NCBI RefSeq assembly: GCF_027889715.1
Contig: NZ_JAPJZH010000008.1
Location: 124,001 to 188,000 of the forward strand
Origin: Allohoeflea poritis
Lineage (GTDB): Bacteria > Pseudomonadota > Alphaproteobacteria > Rhizobiales > Rhizobiaceae
Reading direction: 5' to 3'
Length of the DNA stretch: 64,000 bases
In this document: one piece after another, positions 47,524 to 57,469 of the stretch
Layout: each line of letters starts with the position of its first letter
Numbering within the stretch: the first letter of the stretch is position 1
The notes under the pieces: generated by a model
Databases searched by the model: none
Told to the model about the DNA's origin: nothing
Seen by the model: the letters and a program-made list of their open reading frames with translations, nothing else
Made by a program: the position numbers and the translations under genes

Positions 47524-48405
47524 CTATCCAGCATGGGGACGGTCGTCAGACCCGGCAGGCCTGCTTCGATACTTGCCCGCTTTTGGAAAACAGGCTGCGA
47601 GCCTGCTTGCCGCCAACCTCGAATTCATCGGTCGCCTGGCTCTGGTCGGATATTCCGCCGATGTGATCCGCCGTATTTTGGCAAAGGGCCCACCCTTAAC
47701 GCTGCTCTCTCGCATTATTTTCTCCGCGAAATCCGCCCAGCTCATCGCTTCCTTCCCGGCCAGATGGAACACCCCCCAGGGTGTTACCTCGCTTTGCGCG
47801 AGCGGTCCCAGGCAGATACTCAAAATCGTGTCGGCGATTTCATGGGCCGATGTTGGATTTCCGATCTGGTCGTCAACCACAGGGATCTCATCGCGCGTTT
47901 CAGCAAGCCGCAACATAGTATTCCTGAAGTTTTTGCCATAAGGACTATACACCCAGGACGTACGCAAGATGATATGCTGTTCGTTGGCCGCGGCAACCGC
48001 CCTTTCGCCAGCAAGCTTGCTGGCTCCGTAGACGCTCTGCGGATCCGGCTGGTCATCTTCCCTGTAGGGCCGGTCAAGTTCGCCCGAAAAGACATAGTCT
48101 GTGGAAAGATGAATAACTGGCGCGCCCATCACCCTTGCTGCAGCGGCCACGGCACCCGCACCGGTTTCGTTGACGGCAAACGCGATATCCGGTTCGTCCT
48201 CCGCCTGATCGACGCCCGTATACGCCGCCGCCGAGACAACAACGTCCGGTCTGTGGCGCGCAACAACATCCCGGACTTCCGCCGGCTTCAGCAGATCAAG
48301 CTCTGGTCGGCCGACAGCCACCAGTTCCACATCACCGCGATCTTGGGCCATGTCCTGCAAGCAGCGCGACACCTGCCCCTTTGTGCCGGTGACGAGTATC
48401 CTCAA
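47524..48405 (-). CDS. rmlD: dTDP-4-dehydrorhamnose reductase
   Basis: A 293-residue SDR, last step of dTDP-L-rhamnose synthesis. The N-terminal [13 protein letters not shown] cofactor loop, the STDYVFSG segment near 98 and the YGASK Tyr-x-x-x-Lys near 130 are intact. It overlaps rmlB by four bases (ATGA). Transcription order is rmlA, rmlC, rmlB, rmlD on the minus strand. Confidence 0.95.
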   Translation of the reverse strand: MRILVTGTKGQVSRCLQDMAQDRGDVELVAVGRPELDLLKPAEVRDVVARHRPDVVVSAAAYTGVDQAEDEPDIAFAVNETGAGAVAAAARVMGAPVIHLSTDYVFSGELDRPYREDDQPDPQSVYGASKLAGERAVAAANEQHIILRTSWVYSPYGKNFRNTMLRLAETRDEIPVVDDQIGNPTSAHEIADTILSICLGPLAQSEVTPWGVFHLAGKEAMSWADFAEKIMRESSVKGGPFAKIRRITSAEYPTRARRPMNSRLAASRLAACFPKAGKYRSRPAGSDDRPHAG

Positions 48406-49472
48406 GCTGCACCCTCTTTCAGTTTGCCGAGCCGGTTGCCGTTATAAGTGCCTTCACGGATCGGCCGCCACCACCAGTCGTTCTCCAGAAACCAATCGAC
48501 GGTCCGCGCAAGGCCGCTTTCAAAACTCTCAGACGGCGCCCAGCCGAGTTCGCGGCGAATCTTGGAGGAATCGATCGCATAGCGCCGGTCATGGCCGGGC
48601 CGGTCGGGCACAAAGGTAATCAGGTCGCGGTATTTCTTGCCGCCGGCGCGCGGACGAACCTGATCGAGAATATCGCAGATCGCCTCGACCACCTGCAGAT
48701 TTGTGCGCTCGGCATTGCCGCCGATATTGTAGCTCTCGCCGACTGTTCCTCGCGTAAGCACCGTTGCCAGCGCCTGTGCGTGGTCCTCGACTTGCAGCCA
48801 GTCCCGCACATTTTCGCCCTTGCCGTAGACCGGTAGCGGCTTTTCTTCGAGTGCATTTAGAATAACCAGTGGAATGAGTTTTTCCGGGAAATGGAACGGG
48901 CCATAATTGTTCGAGCAATTGGACAACACCACGGGAAGGCCATAGGTCTCGCCCCAGGCGCGCACCAGATGATCAGAAGCTGCCTTGGATGCCGAGTAGG
49001 GCGAAGACGGCGCATAGGGCGTTTCTTCGGTAAAAATGCCGCTCTCGAAGGGCAGGTCACCGAAAACCTCATCCGTCGAGACATGGTGAAAACGGAACTG
49101 CGCCTGGTTTTCTTCAGCAAGCAGACGCCAGTGGGTAAGTGCAGCGCTCAGCAGGTGATAGGTTCCCACGACATTGGTCTGGACAAAGGCCGCCGGCCCG
49201 TCGATGGAGCGATCGACATGGCTTTCCGCCGCAAGATGCATGATCGCCTCGACCCGCTCCTGTTGAAGGATCTGCAACACACGGGACTCGTCACAGATAT
49301 CAGCCTTGATAAATTTGTAGTTGTGGCTGTTTTCGATTGACCGGAGCGAAGCGAGATTGCCTGCATAGGTCAGCTTGTCGAGATTGATGACGAAATTGCT
49401 GGGATCTTTGACCAAATGGCGACAAACCGCCGATCCGATAAATCCCGCACCGCCTGTAACGAGAATCCGCAT
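48402..49472 (-). CDS. rmlB: dTDP-glucose 4,6-dehydratase
   Basis: A 356-residue SDR making dTDP-4-keto-6-deoxy-glucose. The [13 protein letters not shown] loop is at residue 7, the catalytic STDEVFGDL segment near 130 (Thr-Asp-Glu) and YSASK near 158. [15 protein letters not shown] is family-typical. It lies 17 bases after rmlC. Confidence 0.96.
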   Translation of the reverse strand: MRILVTGGAGFIGSAVCRHLVKDPSNFVINLDKLTYAGNLASLRSIENSHNYKFIKADICDESRVLQILQQERVEAIMHLAAESHVDRSIDGPAAFVQTNVVGTYHLLSAALTHWRLLAEENQAQFRFHHVSTDEVFGDLPFESGIFTEETPYAPSSPYSASKAASDHLVRAWGETYGLPVVLSNCSNNYGPFHFPEKLIPLVILNALEEKPLPVYGKGENVRDWLQVEDHAQALATVLTRGTVGESYNIGGNAERTNLQVVEAICDILDQVRPRAGGKKYRDLITFVPDRPGHDRRYAIDSSKIRRELGWAPSESFESGLARTVDWFLENDWWWRPIREGTYNGNRLGKLKEGAA

Positions 49473-49489
49473 GCCCCTCTCCGCGTCCT

Positions 49490-50038
49490 TTAGAACTTCT
49501 CCGCGTCAGCCAGCAACGGCGCCGCAGCGTCCTTTTCCGACAAAATAATATCCTTGCTGTCTATCGGCCACTTGATACCGATTTCCGGATCGTCAAACCG
49601 GATCGCGCGGTCGTGCTGCGGCGAATAAAACTCCGTCACCTTATAAACCACCTCGGTGTCATCCTCCAGTGTCAGAAATCCGTGCGCGAACCCCTTCGGC
49701 ACAAAAATCTGGTTCCAGGCTTCGGCGGATACGACCAGCGAAACCCAACGACCGAAAGTGGCCGAGGTCCGACGAATGTCGACCACGACATCGAGGATCG
49801 AACCACGGGAAACCCGTACCAACTTGTCCTGCGCTGCGGGAGGAAGCTGGTAATGTAGCCCCCTTAGGATGCCCTTGGCGGCCGAATAGGAAAAATTGTC
49901 CTGAACGAATTCGAGGCAGATTCCTGCTTCTTCCAACCGTAGCTTATTGTAGGTCTCCGAGAAAAAGCCCCTGCTGTCGCCATGGCGGTTTGGCTTTATT
50001 TCGAAAACACCCTCAAGGCCAAGTTCCCGCGTTTCCAT
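49490..50038 (-). CDS. rmlC: dTDP-4-dehydrorhamnose 3,5-epimerase
   Basis: A 182-residue cupin epimerase. The [11 protein letters not shown] segment, [12 protein letters not shown] with the catalytic His, and the [15 protein letters not shown] segment are all present. Its start shares one base with the rmlA stop (TGATG), so the two are translationally coupled. Confidence 0.95.
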   Translation of the reverse strand: METRELGLEGVFEIKPNRHGDSRGFFSETYNKLRLEEAGICLEFVQDNFSYSAAKGILRGLHYQLPPAAQDKLVRVSRGSILDVVVDIRRTSATFGRWVSLVVSAEAWNQIFVPKGFAHGFLTLEDDTEVVYKVTEFYSPQHDRAIRFDDPEIGIKWPIDSKDIILSEKDAAAPLLADAEKF

Positions 50039-50913
50039 CAGGCGAGATCCCTGGCGCGCCGATCAAGATATGCAGCGTATGGCGTATTGCCCAGCTGGCT
50101 GGCCCGCCGCAAAACTTCATCGGGCTTCAGCCAGCCCATCACCAAGCCGATCTCCTCCGGGCACGCGATCTTGATGCCCTGCCGGTGCTCAATCGTTCGC
50201 ACGAAGGCAGAGGCTTCGTGCAGGCTGTCATGCGTTCCAGTGTCAAGCCAGGCATAGCCGCGGCCCAACTGATGGACAAGCAAGTCACCCCGCTCCAGAT
50301 AGGCATTGTTTACGGCGGTTATCTCGAGTTCGCCGCGATCGGACGGCGCAATTGTTCGCGCGATATCCAGAACATCATTGTCATAAAAATAGAGGCCAGT
50401 CACAGCCCAGTTTGATTTCGGTGACTGAGGCTTTTCCTCGATGCTTAGGGCTCTTTTGGTTTCCGTATCGAATTCGACGACCCCGTAACGATGCGGGTCA
50501 TCGACGTGGTAAGCAAAGACGGATGCGCCTTCCGATCGAGACGCAGCCTGCTGGCACAATCGCGAAAGCCCATCGCCGAAATAGATATTGTCGCCAAGGA
50601 TCATTGAAACACCGTCGCTACCGACGAAATCCCGGCCGATAATGAACGCCTCGGCCAGCCCGTTCGGTTGCGGCTGTTCGGCATAGCTCAGGCTTACGCC
50701 ATAACTGCTGCCGTCGCCCAACATCGTCTCGAATATAGGCAGGTCCCGCGGTGTGGAGATGATCAGGATTTCACGAATGCCCGCGAGCATCAGGACGCTC
50801 AGCGGATAGTAAATCATCGGCTTGTCGTAGACCGGTAACACCTGTTTTGAAACCGCCAGTGTAAGCGGATAAAGGCGTGTTCCACTGCCGCCCGCAAGGA
50901 TAATGCCTTTCAT
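50038..50913 (-). CDS. rmlA: Glucose-1-phosphate thymidylyltransferase
   Basis: A 291-residue nucleotidyltransferase making dTDP-glucose. The [11 protein letters not shown] loop is at residue 8, KPMIYYPLS near 25 and ILGDNIYFG near 108. The ATG at 50913 follows GAGG at six bases; a GTG at 50928 is in frame but would bury that site. First gene of the rmlACBD unit, 25 bases after the GT2 gene. Confidence 0.96.
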   Translation of the reverse strand: MKGIILAGGSGTRLYPLTLAVSKQVLPVYDKPMIYYPLSVLMLAGIREILIISTPRDLPIFETMLGDGSSYGVSLSYAEQPQPNGLAEAFIIGRDFVGSDGVSMILGDNIYFGDGLSRLCQQAASRSEGASVFAYHVDDPHRYGVVEFDTETKRALSIEEKPQSPKSNWAVTGLYFYDNDVLDIARTIAPSDRGELEITAVNNAYLERGDLLVHQLGRGYAWLDTGTHDSLHEASAFVRTIEHRQGIKIACPEEIGLVMGWLKPDEVLRRASQLGNTPYAAYLDRRARDLA

Positions 50914-50938
50914 TTGTACCTCAACCACGTTACTTCGT

Positions 50939-51886
50939 TCATAGCCTGTTCAATAGAGCCGCAACACACAACCCTAAATTTCCTTTGTCGGATTGCCGAT
51001 ATATGCCAGAGTTGCGCAGTCGTTGCAGCCGGCGTAGCGGGGATTTCTCGACCCTGAGCAACTGAAATTCATCGACAACCGCTTGGGACTCCTCTTCCAA
51101 AAGGCCGTAGCAAATCTGCAGACTTGCCAGGTTGTTGTCGCTCCACGATGCGAGCTGCCCGCCGACCAGCCGCCGGATGCGTTGAATTTGCGAACGCCAG
51201 CTTATGTTGTCACCAACCAGATTGCTGCCGTGCCGACGGTAACCGATATGCGGCTCCGGATCGTAGATCACCGTGCCGCCGCAGCCCGAGATCATGATGT
51301 AGCACCACCAGTCGTGGCTGACGAATGACGTTCTGCGCGCACTCTCCGAAAGCACAGCCCAGGCGGCCCTGTTGAACACCATTGTATTGCCGCCAGCGAT
51401 GTTCTGGACAATTGCGTTACCAAAACCCGGTCTTCGGCGAAATTGCGGCGAGTGGCCCAATACACGACCGGCTTCATCGATTATCCGTGTACGGCCACCG
51501 TACAGTGCCGGGCGATCGGGATCGCACCTAGAAAGCGCGCGGATCGCCACTTCGAGCTTGTCCTGGTCCCAAATGTCATCCTGATCGCTGAATGCGACAT
51601 AGTCGGCATTGATCTTGTCGTTGCGCATCAGGCTTCTGAAGTTTTCCGAAAATCCGCTTTGGGGTCCGTCAACGATATGAAACTCACCCTTGCTCCATTC
51701 CCCTTTGCGGGCATTGAGGATCGCCAGCGAGCTGTCTGTCGAGCCATCATCGCTCACCCAGAGGTCAATCTGTTCAACGCTCTGGTTTCCAATGGATTGA
51801 AGCTGCTCGTGAAGAAATCGCGAACCGTTGTAGACACCCATCAAAACGGCAATTTTACCGGTTTGCGCTGCAGGCACGTTCTTCAC
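50939..51886 (-). CDS. GT2-family glycosyltransferase, rhamnosyltransferase-like
   Basis: A 315-residue inverting glycosyltransferase with [19 protein letters not shown] near residue 14, the nucleotide-binding SDDGSTD near 45, and the metal-binding DQDD near 97 (FSDQDDIW). It resembles rhamnosyl- and glucosyl-transferases of O-antigen loci. Next to rml genes it probably adds L-rhamnose, but the acceptor is unknown. The start is a GTG seven bases after AGGA. Confidence 0.88.
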   Translation of the reverse strand: MKNVPAAQTGKIAVLMGVYNGSRFLHEQLQSIGNQSVEQIDLWVSDDGSTDSSLAILNARKGEWSKGEFHIVDGPQSGFSENFRSLMRNDKINADYVAFSDQDDIWDQDKLEVAIRALSRCDPDRPALYGGRTRIIDEAGRVLGHSPQFRRRPGFGNAIVQNIAGGNTMVFNRAAWAVLSESARRTSFVSHDWWCYIMISGCGGTVIYDPEPHIGYRRHGSNLVGDNISWRSQIQRIRRLVGGQLASWSDNNLASLQICYGLLEEESQAVVDEFQLLRVEKSPLRRLQRLRNSGIYRQSDKGNLGLCVAALLNRL

Positions 51887-52049
51887 ATTTCAGTCCTGCT
51901 TCCACAGTTCCGGAATCGCTCTACGGGCCCGCAGCGTTGGGTTTCCCCACCGCGCGATTTCTCTTGGATAAATGATCCGCCCATCCAGCGGATAGCAATG
52001 GGAATGCAATTGTGTCAAATGGATATTCATCCTCACCGGCAGCCGCCCC

Positions 52050-52589
52050 ATGAAACGCTTTGTTGACATCGCTCTGTCCCTCCTCCTCCTCTCGCTCCTC
52101 TGGCCGCTGATCCTGCTGCTCGCCCTGCTTGTCCGCCTCGAAAGCTCCGGCAATCCGTTTTTCGCGCAAACGCGCCTCGGGCGCGGAGAGCGGCCGTTCA
52201 CGATCTGGAAGCTGCGGACGATGCGCGCCGGCACGCCGCACAGGGGCACACATGAAATCGGCATAGATGCGCATACGCGCCTCGGCGCATTGTTGCGCCG
52301 CGCGCGGTTGGACGAGTTGCCCCAGACGTTCAACGTTCTGGCAGGCCACATGTCCTTCGTCGGGCCGCGCCCCTGCCTGCCAAATCAGGAGGCGGTGATT
52401 GCCGAGCGCCGCCGCAGTGGCGTCTTCGCGATCCGGCCCGGCATTACCGGCCTTTCCCAGATCCACGGCATCGACATGTCCCGCCCCGCTGAACTGGCGC
52501 AAAGCGACCGCGAATATATGGAGCGCCAGTCACTGGCGCTGGATTTGCGCATCTGCTTCAGAACCATTGCCAGCGTCTTCACACGATAG
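52050..52589 (+). CDS. Initiating sugar-phosphate transferase (PglC/WcaJ family)
   Basis: A 179-residue short monotopic phosphoglycosyl transferase. One N-terminal re-entrant helix (residues 4-28), the FAQTRLGRGE segment, FTIWKLRTM, the catalytic-core Asp-Glu in RLDELPQTFNVL (near 90), and SFVGPRP are present. It moves a sugar phosphate to undecaprenyl phosphate, the first membrane step of glycan assembly. The short form lacks the extra N-terminal helices of WcaJ. Probable donor: the product of the FlaA1/CapD-type pathway. Confidence 0.92.
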   Translation: MKRFVDIALSLLLLSLLWPLILLLALLVRLESSGNPFFAQTRLGRGERPFTIWKLRTMRAGTPHRGTHEIGIDAHTRLGALLRRARLDELPQTFNVLAGHMSFVGPRPCLPNQEAVIAERRRSGVFAIRPGITGLSQIHGIDMSRPAELAQSDREYMERQSLALDLRICFRTIASVFTR

Positions 52590-52604
52590 CGCCTGCGTAT
52601 CCGG

Positions 52605-53975
52605 TTAACGGTCCCGCCCCGCCTGCAAGTTGGCATCCGGAAGCCGCGAAAGGGTGCAGAACGCGGTTATCAGCGAAAGGTAATAGAGCGTCGAGACGTC
52701 GTGATAGAAAAGCAGGTTGGTTACGCCGTAGAGCGCATAGGAGATCGTGACGCAAAAAATACCGCCGAAAACAAGTGGCGGCGCGTTGCGCAACACCATC
52801 AGCGGCACGAACAGGACGGCAAGCAGCGACAATAATCCGAGCACGCCGGAGGCGACGAGATCGGTCAGATAGCCATTGTGAAGATGCGAATATGTGAAGA
52901 ACCTGGCGTTTTCCGGGTCTTTCGCAATCGCCGCGCGCACGACGTCCTGCCGGCCCCAGCCGGTCAGCGGCCGCTCCATAAAGGCAGCCAGGCCAGCCTT
53001 GTAGAGCAAGATGCGGATGGAAATGCTCTCTTCCTCGAGGCCGCTGTCCGTCGGCCGTTCGACCCGCTCGATGGCGAGTTCGATCCGGTGGGTCAGTTCC
53101 GGATCGGCCTTGATGACACCGAAGCTGAGCGCGCCGACCGCCATGGCAGCCAGCAGACCGCGCTTTGCCATGAAGACCAGGCCGAAATGGCGGTATCCCA
53201 TGACAAGCGCATAGGCGAAAAGCGTGATCATATAGGACAACAACGGACCGCGGCTTCCAGCACTGAGCAAGGCAAAAAGCGCCGCCAGCGCCCCGGCCGC
53301 CAGCAGCCATCGCATGGCCCCGCGAAAAAACAGCAGCCCGTGGATGCAAAGCAGGCCGGAAACCATGGTACCCAGCGCCAGGATCAGCGGATTGCCGCTA
53401 AAAGCCGAGCGCATATGTTCATGCGAGGACTGGCCAGCGATCAGAACGATCAGCGCCGCCAGAATGGCACCGCTTGCGGTGCCGGCAAAAAACACATTGG
53501 TCCAGTATGGTCTGACAAAACGCCTGAGCACCGGCATGACCGGGGCAAAGGCCAGAAACAGAATATTGCCGTAGACCGCACCGAAATGCTCCCAGGTGCC
53601 GGCGGGGATCGCATTGAGCACGGCGAAAAAGACCATGATCAGATAATAGGCCGCAAAGGCAGCGATGACGGGCTTTTCGACGGTATCGAAGCTACGGTTT
53701 TGCGGGTCGAACGCAAAGTAGAACAGCGCGACGAACCAGAAACCGACGGCAACAACCGAGCCGCCGCTGCCAATGCCCGGAAAAAGCAGGAAGAGGGCGA
53801 ACAGGCCGATTGCCCATCGCAACGAAGCGCTGACGTCGCTGCGATGGAAATGCACCCAGAACAGGCGGCTGAACACGCCGGTCGGTTCCGCCAATTGATC
53901 GCTCCCGCGCTGATGGTCCCCGCCGCTGAGGGTTATGAGAACCGGGGACACAATGCAAGCAGCGCAGCAGCGCAT
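52605..53975 (-). CDS. O-antigen ligase/polymerase-family membrane protein
   Basis: A 456-residue polytopic inner-membrane protein with about eleven helices, and the large periplasmic loop of WaaL/Wzy_C proteins around residues 300-370 (the GWGRQD and FFTYSHLHNGYLTD segments). It either ligates glycan to lipid A core or polymerises repeat units. The N-terminus is uncertain: the first 50 residues are poorly membrane-like, and a GTG start near residue 34 would fit as well. It is convergent with the initiating transferase gene, 16 bp apart. Confidence 0.85.
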   Translation of the reverse strand: MRCCAACIVSPVLITLSGGDHQRGSDQLAEPTGVFSRLFWVHFHRSDVSASLRWAIGLFALFLLFPGIGSGGSVVAVGFWFVALFYFAFDPQNRSFDTVEKPVIAAFAAYYLIMVFFAVLNAIPAGTWEHFGAVYGNILFLAFAPVMPVLRRFVRPYWTNVFFAGTASGAILAALIVLIAGQSSHEHMRSAFSGNPLILALGTMVSGLLCIHGLLFFRGAMRWLLAAGALAALFALLSAGSRGPLLSYMITLFAYALVMGYRHFGLVFMAKRGLLAAMAVGALSFGVIKADPELTHRIELAIERVERPTDSGLEEESISIRILLYKAGLAAFMERPLTGWGRQDVVRAAIAKDPENARFFTYSHLHNGYLTDLVASGVLGLLSLLAVLFVPLMVLRNAPPLVFGGIFCVTISYALYGVTNLLFYHDVSTLYYLSLITAFCTLSRLPDANLQAGRDR

Positions 53976-54054
53976 TCAGCACCGCAACGGCATTTGAGGC
54001 GGATCAAAGCCAACCGGAGATATTTTCGCTATTGGTCCGGTGAAGGGAGATCCC

Positions 54055-54552
54055 ATGGCCGCGCAAAACAAGGACCAACTCATTGATATCACGCAAAAGG
54101 AGTTTGCAAAGCTGAGCCAGCTTCTCGATCGTGTCGACGGCGAGCAGGCGCTCGTCAAGGGCGACGAAGACACCTCGATCAAGGATATTGCCGGACATCG
54201 CGCCCATTGGATCGACCTGTTTCTAGGCTGGTATGCGGACGGACTTGCCGGCCGGCCGGTCTATTTTCCGGCAAAAGGTTACAAGTGGAACGATCTGAAA
54301 CGTTACAATGCCGAGTTAAGGGCGGCACAGGCCGGCCTCGGCTGGAGCGATGCGCACGCCATGCTGGAGGCGAACCATCGCAAGCTGCTCTCTTTTATGG
54401 AGGAAAAGTCGGATGGCGACCTCTATGGCGGTCCGATGAAGGGCGCCAACAACAACTGGACGCCCGGCCGCTGGGCCGAGGCGGCGGGACCCAGCCACTA
54501 TCGCTCGGCGGCAAAATACATCCGCGCGCGGCTTAGAGCGTATCTGGCTTAA
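54055..54552 (+). CDS. ClbS/DfsB-family four-helix-bundle protein
   Basis: A 165-residue helical protein of the DinB-like ClbS/DfsB (DUF1706) group. Seen are the early DQLIDITQKEFAKLSQLLD helix, IAGHRAHWIDLFLGWY with conserved His and Trp, and the C-terminal GPSHYRSAAKYIRARLR helix. ClbS disarms the genotoxin colibactin, but the family is broad, so self-protection here is only a possibility. The ATG at 54055 is preferred over a GTG five codons upstream because GGGAGA lies just ahead. Confidence 0.82.
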   Translation: MAAQNKDQLIDITQKEFAKLSQLLDRVDGEQALVKGDEDTSIKDIAGHRAHWIDLFLGWYADGLAGRPVYFPAKGYKWNDLKRYNAELRAAQAGLGWSDAHAMLEANHRKLLSFMEEKSDGDLYGGPMKGANNNWTPGRWAEAAGPSHYRSAAKYIRARLRAYLA

Positions 54553-56339
54553 AGCGCTTCGGCCGCCGTATCCAGGCAGGTCGTATCCATATCCGCCAGC
54601 AAGGCGCATTGCGCCTCGATCGCCGGAAGTTCGTAACGGAAGAAATAGCGGCACGCCATGATCTTGCCGACACACAGCGCGTCATCCGCGCCGCCTGCTC
54701 GTTTCTCGTGCGCCACCAGTGCCTGGCGCAACCAGATCCAGGCGACCACCACGTGGCCAAGCATGTCCAGATAGATCGTCGCATTGGCGAGATAGGCCTC
54801 CTGGCCGAGTTGCTCCGCCTTGCTGCCCATCGACAGCGTCGTCTCGGTCGCGCGATTGATGGCCGCCTCCAGCCCTTCGGCCATGTCCGCGAAAGCGGGA
54901 ACGGCCCGTGCCGCGTGCACCGTGGCCTGCATCTCGCTCACCAGGGCACGCAGCGGCGCGCCGCCATTCATCGGCACCTTGCGCCCCAACAGATCCAGCC
55001 CCTGAATGCCGCGCGTCCCCTCATGAATGTGATTCAGCCGATTGTCTCGGTAGAACCGCTCGACCGGATAGTCACGCGTATAGCCCGCTCCGCCGAAGAC
55101 CTGGATGGCAATCTCGTTGGCCCTGAGGCCGAATTCGGAAGGCCAGGATTTCACGATCGGCGTCAAAATATCGAGCAGCGCCGTCGCCTTTTCCTGCGCA
55201 GTCGGATCGCCGGCGCGTTTCTCGTCGGCCAGCCGCGCCGCATAGAAGCAAAGCGCCATCGCCCCTTCCGCATAGGCTTTCTGCTGAAGCAGCATGCGCT
55301 TGACATCGGCATGTTCGATAATCGGCACCATCGGGGTTTGCGGGTCACGGTCGGCAAGCCTGCGGCCCTGCGTGCGATCCTTCGCATAATCCAGCGCATG
55401 CAAATAGCCGGTCGCGGCCAGCGCCGCCGCGCTCAGGCCGACGCCGATGCGCATCTCGTTCATCATGGAGAACATATATTGCAGGCCGCAATTCGGTGCG
55501 CCGACAAGATAGCCGACCGCGCCGTCGCGATCGCCGAAATTGAGCACGCAGTTGACCGTGCCGCGGCAACCCATCTTGTGATTGAGGCCGGCAAGGCGCA
55601 CATCGTTGCGGTCGCCGCGCGAGCCGTCTTCGTTGACGAGATAGCGCGGCACGATGAACAGCGAGATTCCCCTGACGCCCGGCGGCCCGCCCGGGATCTT
55701 CGCCAGCACCAGATTGATGATGTTCTCCGACATTTCATGATCGGCGCCAGAGATCCACATCTTGTTGCCGAAAAGGCGGTAGCTGCCATCGTCCCGCGGC
55801 TCGGCCCGGGTGCGGATATCACCCACGGATGAGCCGGCATGCGGCTCCGACAGTGCCATGGTGCCGAAATAGCGGCCCTCGATCATGGGGCGCAGATAAC
55901 GCTCTTTCTGCGCGTCGCTGGCATGTTCGGCAAGCAGGTTGCCAGCGGCCACTGTCAGCCCCGTATAGCCGCTCGTGCCCCAGTTGGCGGCGGAAAACCA
56001 GGCCGATATCGCCGTCTGCAGCAGATAGGGCAATTGCAGGCCACCCTGATCCGCATCGAAACTGGCGCCCATCAGCCCTGCTTCAACAAAGGCGTCGAGC
56101 GCTTCCTTAACCTCGGGAATGATATACACGCGCTCGCCGTCGAATTCCGGCTCGTTCGCATCGAGCTTCTGAGCGTGCGGCTGATAGCGCTCCTCAGCGA
56201 TCTTTTCGACACTATCAAGGATGGCGTCATAGACGCTCCGGTCGGCATCGGCAAAATGCGGCAGCCTGCTCAATTCCTCCAGATCGAGGAAATCGTACAA
56301 AAGGAACGCAATATCCTCCCGCCGCAAGATATTGGGCAT
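54549..56339 (-). CDS. Acyl-CoA dehydrogenase, long form with C-terminal domain
   Basis: A 596-residue flavoenzyme. The usual acyl-CoA dehydrogenase body is followed by an extra C-terminal region (from about 470), as in DmdC and medium/long-chain relatives. The segments MALSEPHAGSSVGDI, GNKMWISGADHE and IQVFGGAGYTRDYPVERFYRDNR (FAD/substrate region) are clear. It oxidises an acyl-CoA to the 2-enoyl-CoA and passes electrons to ETF. DMSP-derived methylmercaptopropionyl-CoA is one possible substrate but is not shown. AAGGAG precedes the ATG. It overlaps the convergent ClbS-like gene by four bases. Confidence 0.92.
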   Translation of the reverse strand: MPNILRREDIAFLLYDFLDLEELSRLPHFADADRSVYDAILDSVEKIAEERYQPHAQKLDANEPEFDGERVYIIPEVKEALDAFVEAGLMGASFDADQGGLQLPYLLQTAISAWFSAANWGTSGYTGLTVAAGNLLAEHASDAQKERYLRPMIEGRYFGTMALSEPHAGSSVGDIRTRAEPRDDGSYRLFGNKMWISGADHEMSENIINLVLAKIPGGPPGVRGISLFIVPRYLVNEDGSRGDRNDVRLAGLNHKMGCRGTVNCVLNFGDRDGAVGYLVGAPNCGLQYMFSMMNEMRIGVGLSAAALAATGYLHALDYAKDRTQGRRLADRDPQTPMVPIIEHADVKRMLLQQKAYAEGAMALCFYAARLADEKRAGDPTAQEKATALLDILTPIVKSWPSEFGLRANEIAIQVFGGAGYTRDYPVERFYRDNRLNHIHEGTRGIQGLDLLGRKVPMNGGAPLRALVSEMQATVHAARAVPAFADMAEGLEAAINRATETTLSMGSKAEQLGQEAYLANATIYLDMLGHVVVAWIWLRQALVAHEKRAGGADDALCVGKIMACRYFFRYELPAIEAQCALLADMDTTCLDTAAEAL

Positions 56340-56459
56340 GATGATCTCCTTGATGTGTGGCCGAGACGGCGCCGCCCGAATTGTTCATCCTTGATCTAAC
56401 CTATCGTGCCGCCTGCGCGGTGGCAAAGAAATAAGCGCATGATCGCCGCTGTCCTGCCG

Positions 56460-57359
56460 TCAGCGGCAGCTTTCCAGCAGCCAGTCGGTAAACAGCAGAA
56501 CTTCCGGCGCGTGCTGGCTGCCCGGCCGGCGCAGCACGTAGTGCGCCTGCTCGTTCGGCAGGCGCGCCTCCACGGGCTGGACGAGACGGCCGGACTCCAG
56601 ATAGGGCTCGGCAAAGGCGTCCAGCACCAGCACCGCGCCGAGCCCGGCCGCCGCATATTCAAGCGCCACGAGAGAGGTGTCGGATTTGACGCCGGATTTC
56701 GGTTTCAGCATCTCCAGCCCGTACTGCCGCATCAGGTCGTTCCACATACCCTCACAGCCCATGATTTCAATGAGGCTACCGGAACACAGTTCGGCAAGAC
56801 CGGCATCGGCGCCGAGACGGTCGGCATAGTGCGGACTGCATACGACGATCGACGATTCATCGCTGATTTTCTCGGCGAAGCCGCCCTTGCCGGGCTGGTC
56901 GGCCCAGGTGCCGTCGCCATAGCGAATGTCGATATCGACCGATTCATGATTGAGGCCGTCGCCCCAGATGGTCGTGCACAATTGCAGCTCAATGCCGGGA
57001 TACGCGCTGCGGAACTCCGGCAGTTTCGGAACGAGCACCAGCGTGGCGTAGGAGATCGGCACCCGGATGCGCAAGGTCTTGTCGCCGAGCGAGCCGAAAA
57101 TGCCCATCGTGGCGAGCGAGAGCTCCTCGAAGGCCTTTCGCACGGCCGGCACATAGGCGGCCCCCATATCGGTCAGGCGCACGCCACGCGGCAAGCGCTC
57201 GAACAGGCCAAACCCCAGACGCTTTTCCAGCGATCTGATCTGGTGGCTGATGGCAGCCGACGTCATATTGAGCTCACTCGCCGCGGCCGCAAAGCTGGAA
57301 TGCCGCGCAGCGGCCTCGAAAGCCCGCAGCCATGCAACGGGCGGAAGTTGGTAACTCAT
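56460..57359 (-). CDS. LysR-family transcriptional regulator (GcvA-like)
   Basis: A 299-residue regulator: N-terminal winged helix (residues 5-65, SFAAAASELNMTSAAISHQIRSLEKRLG) and a two-lobed ligand-binding domain. It is divergent from the GMC-oxidoreductase operon, the usual layout for a LysR protein that activates the neighbouring genes on binding a pathway metabolite. The 110-bp gap holds the imperfect dyad TGAT-N9-ATCA at 57417-57433 as a possible site. Confidence 0.92.
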   Translation of the reverse strand: MSYQLPPVAWLRAFEAAARHSSFAAAASELNMTSAAISHQIRSLEKRLGFGLFERLPRGVRLTDMGAAYVPAVRKAFEELSLATMGIFGSLGDKTLRIRVPISYATLVLVPKLPEFRSAYPGIELQLCTTIWGDGLNHESVDIDIRYGDGTWADQPGKGGFAEKISDESSIVVCSPHYADRLGADAGLAELCSGSLIEIMGCEGMWNDLMRQYGLEMLKPKSGVKSDTSLVALEYAAAGLGAVLVLDAFAEPYLESGRLVQPVEARLPNEQAHYVLRRPGSQHAPEVLLFTDWLLESCR

Positions 57360-57416
57360 ACGGATTGCTCCCGCATCAACAAATATTCTTGGGCCTTTGA
57401 CCGATAAAGCTTCGTT

Positions 57417-57433
57417 TGATTATAGTCATATCA
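57417..57433. promoter_or_regulatory. Possible LysR binding dyad TGAT-N9-ATCA
   Basis: A short 4-bp dyad in the divergent LysR/GMC gap, AT-rich in the centre. The arms are short and could arise by chance; reported because of its position. Confidence 0.25.
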
Positions 57434-57469
57434 CCATCAAGACTGGCGCGAAATCAAGACGGTACCGCC

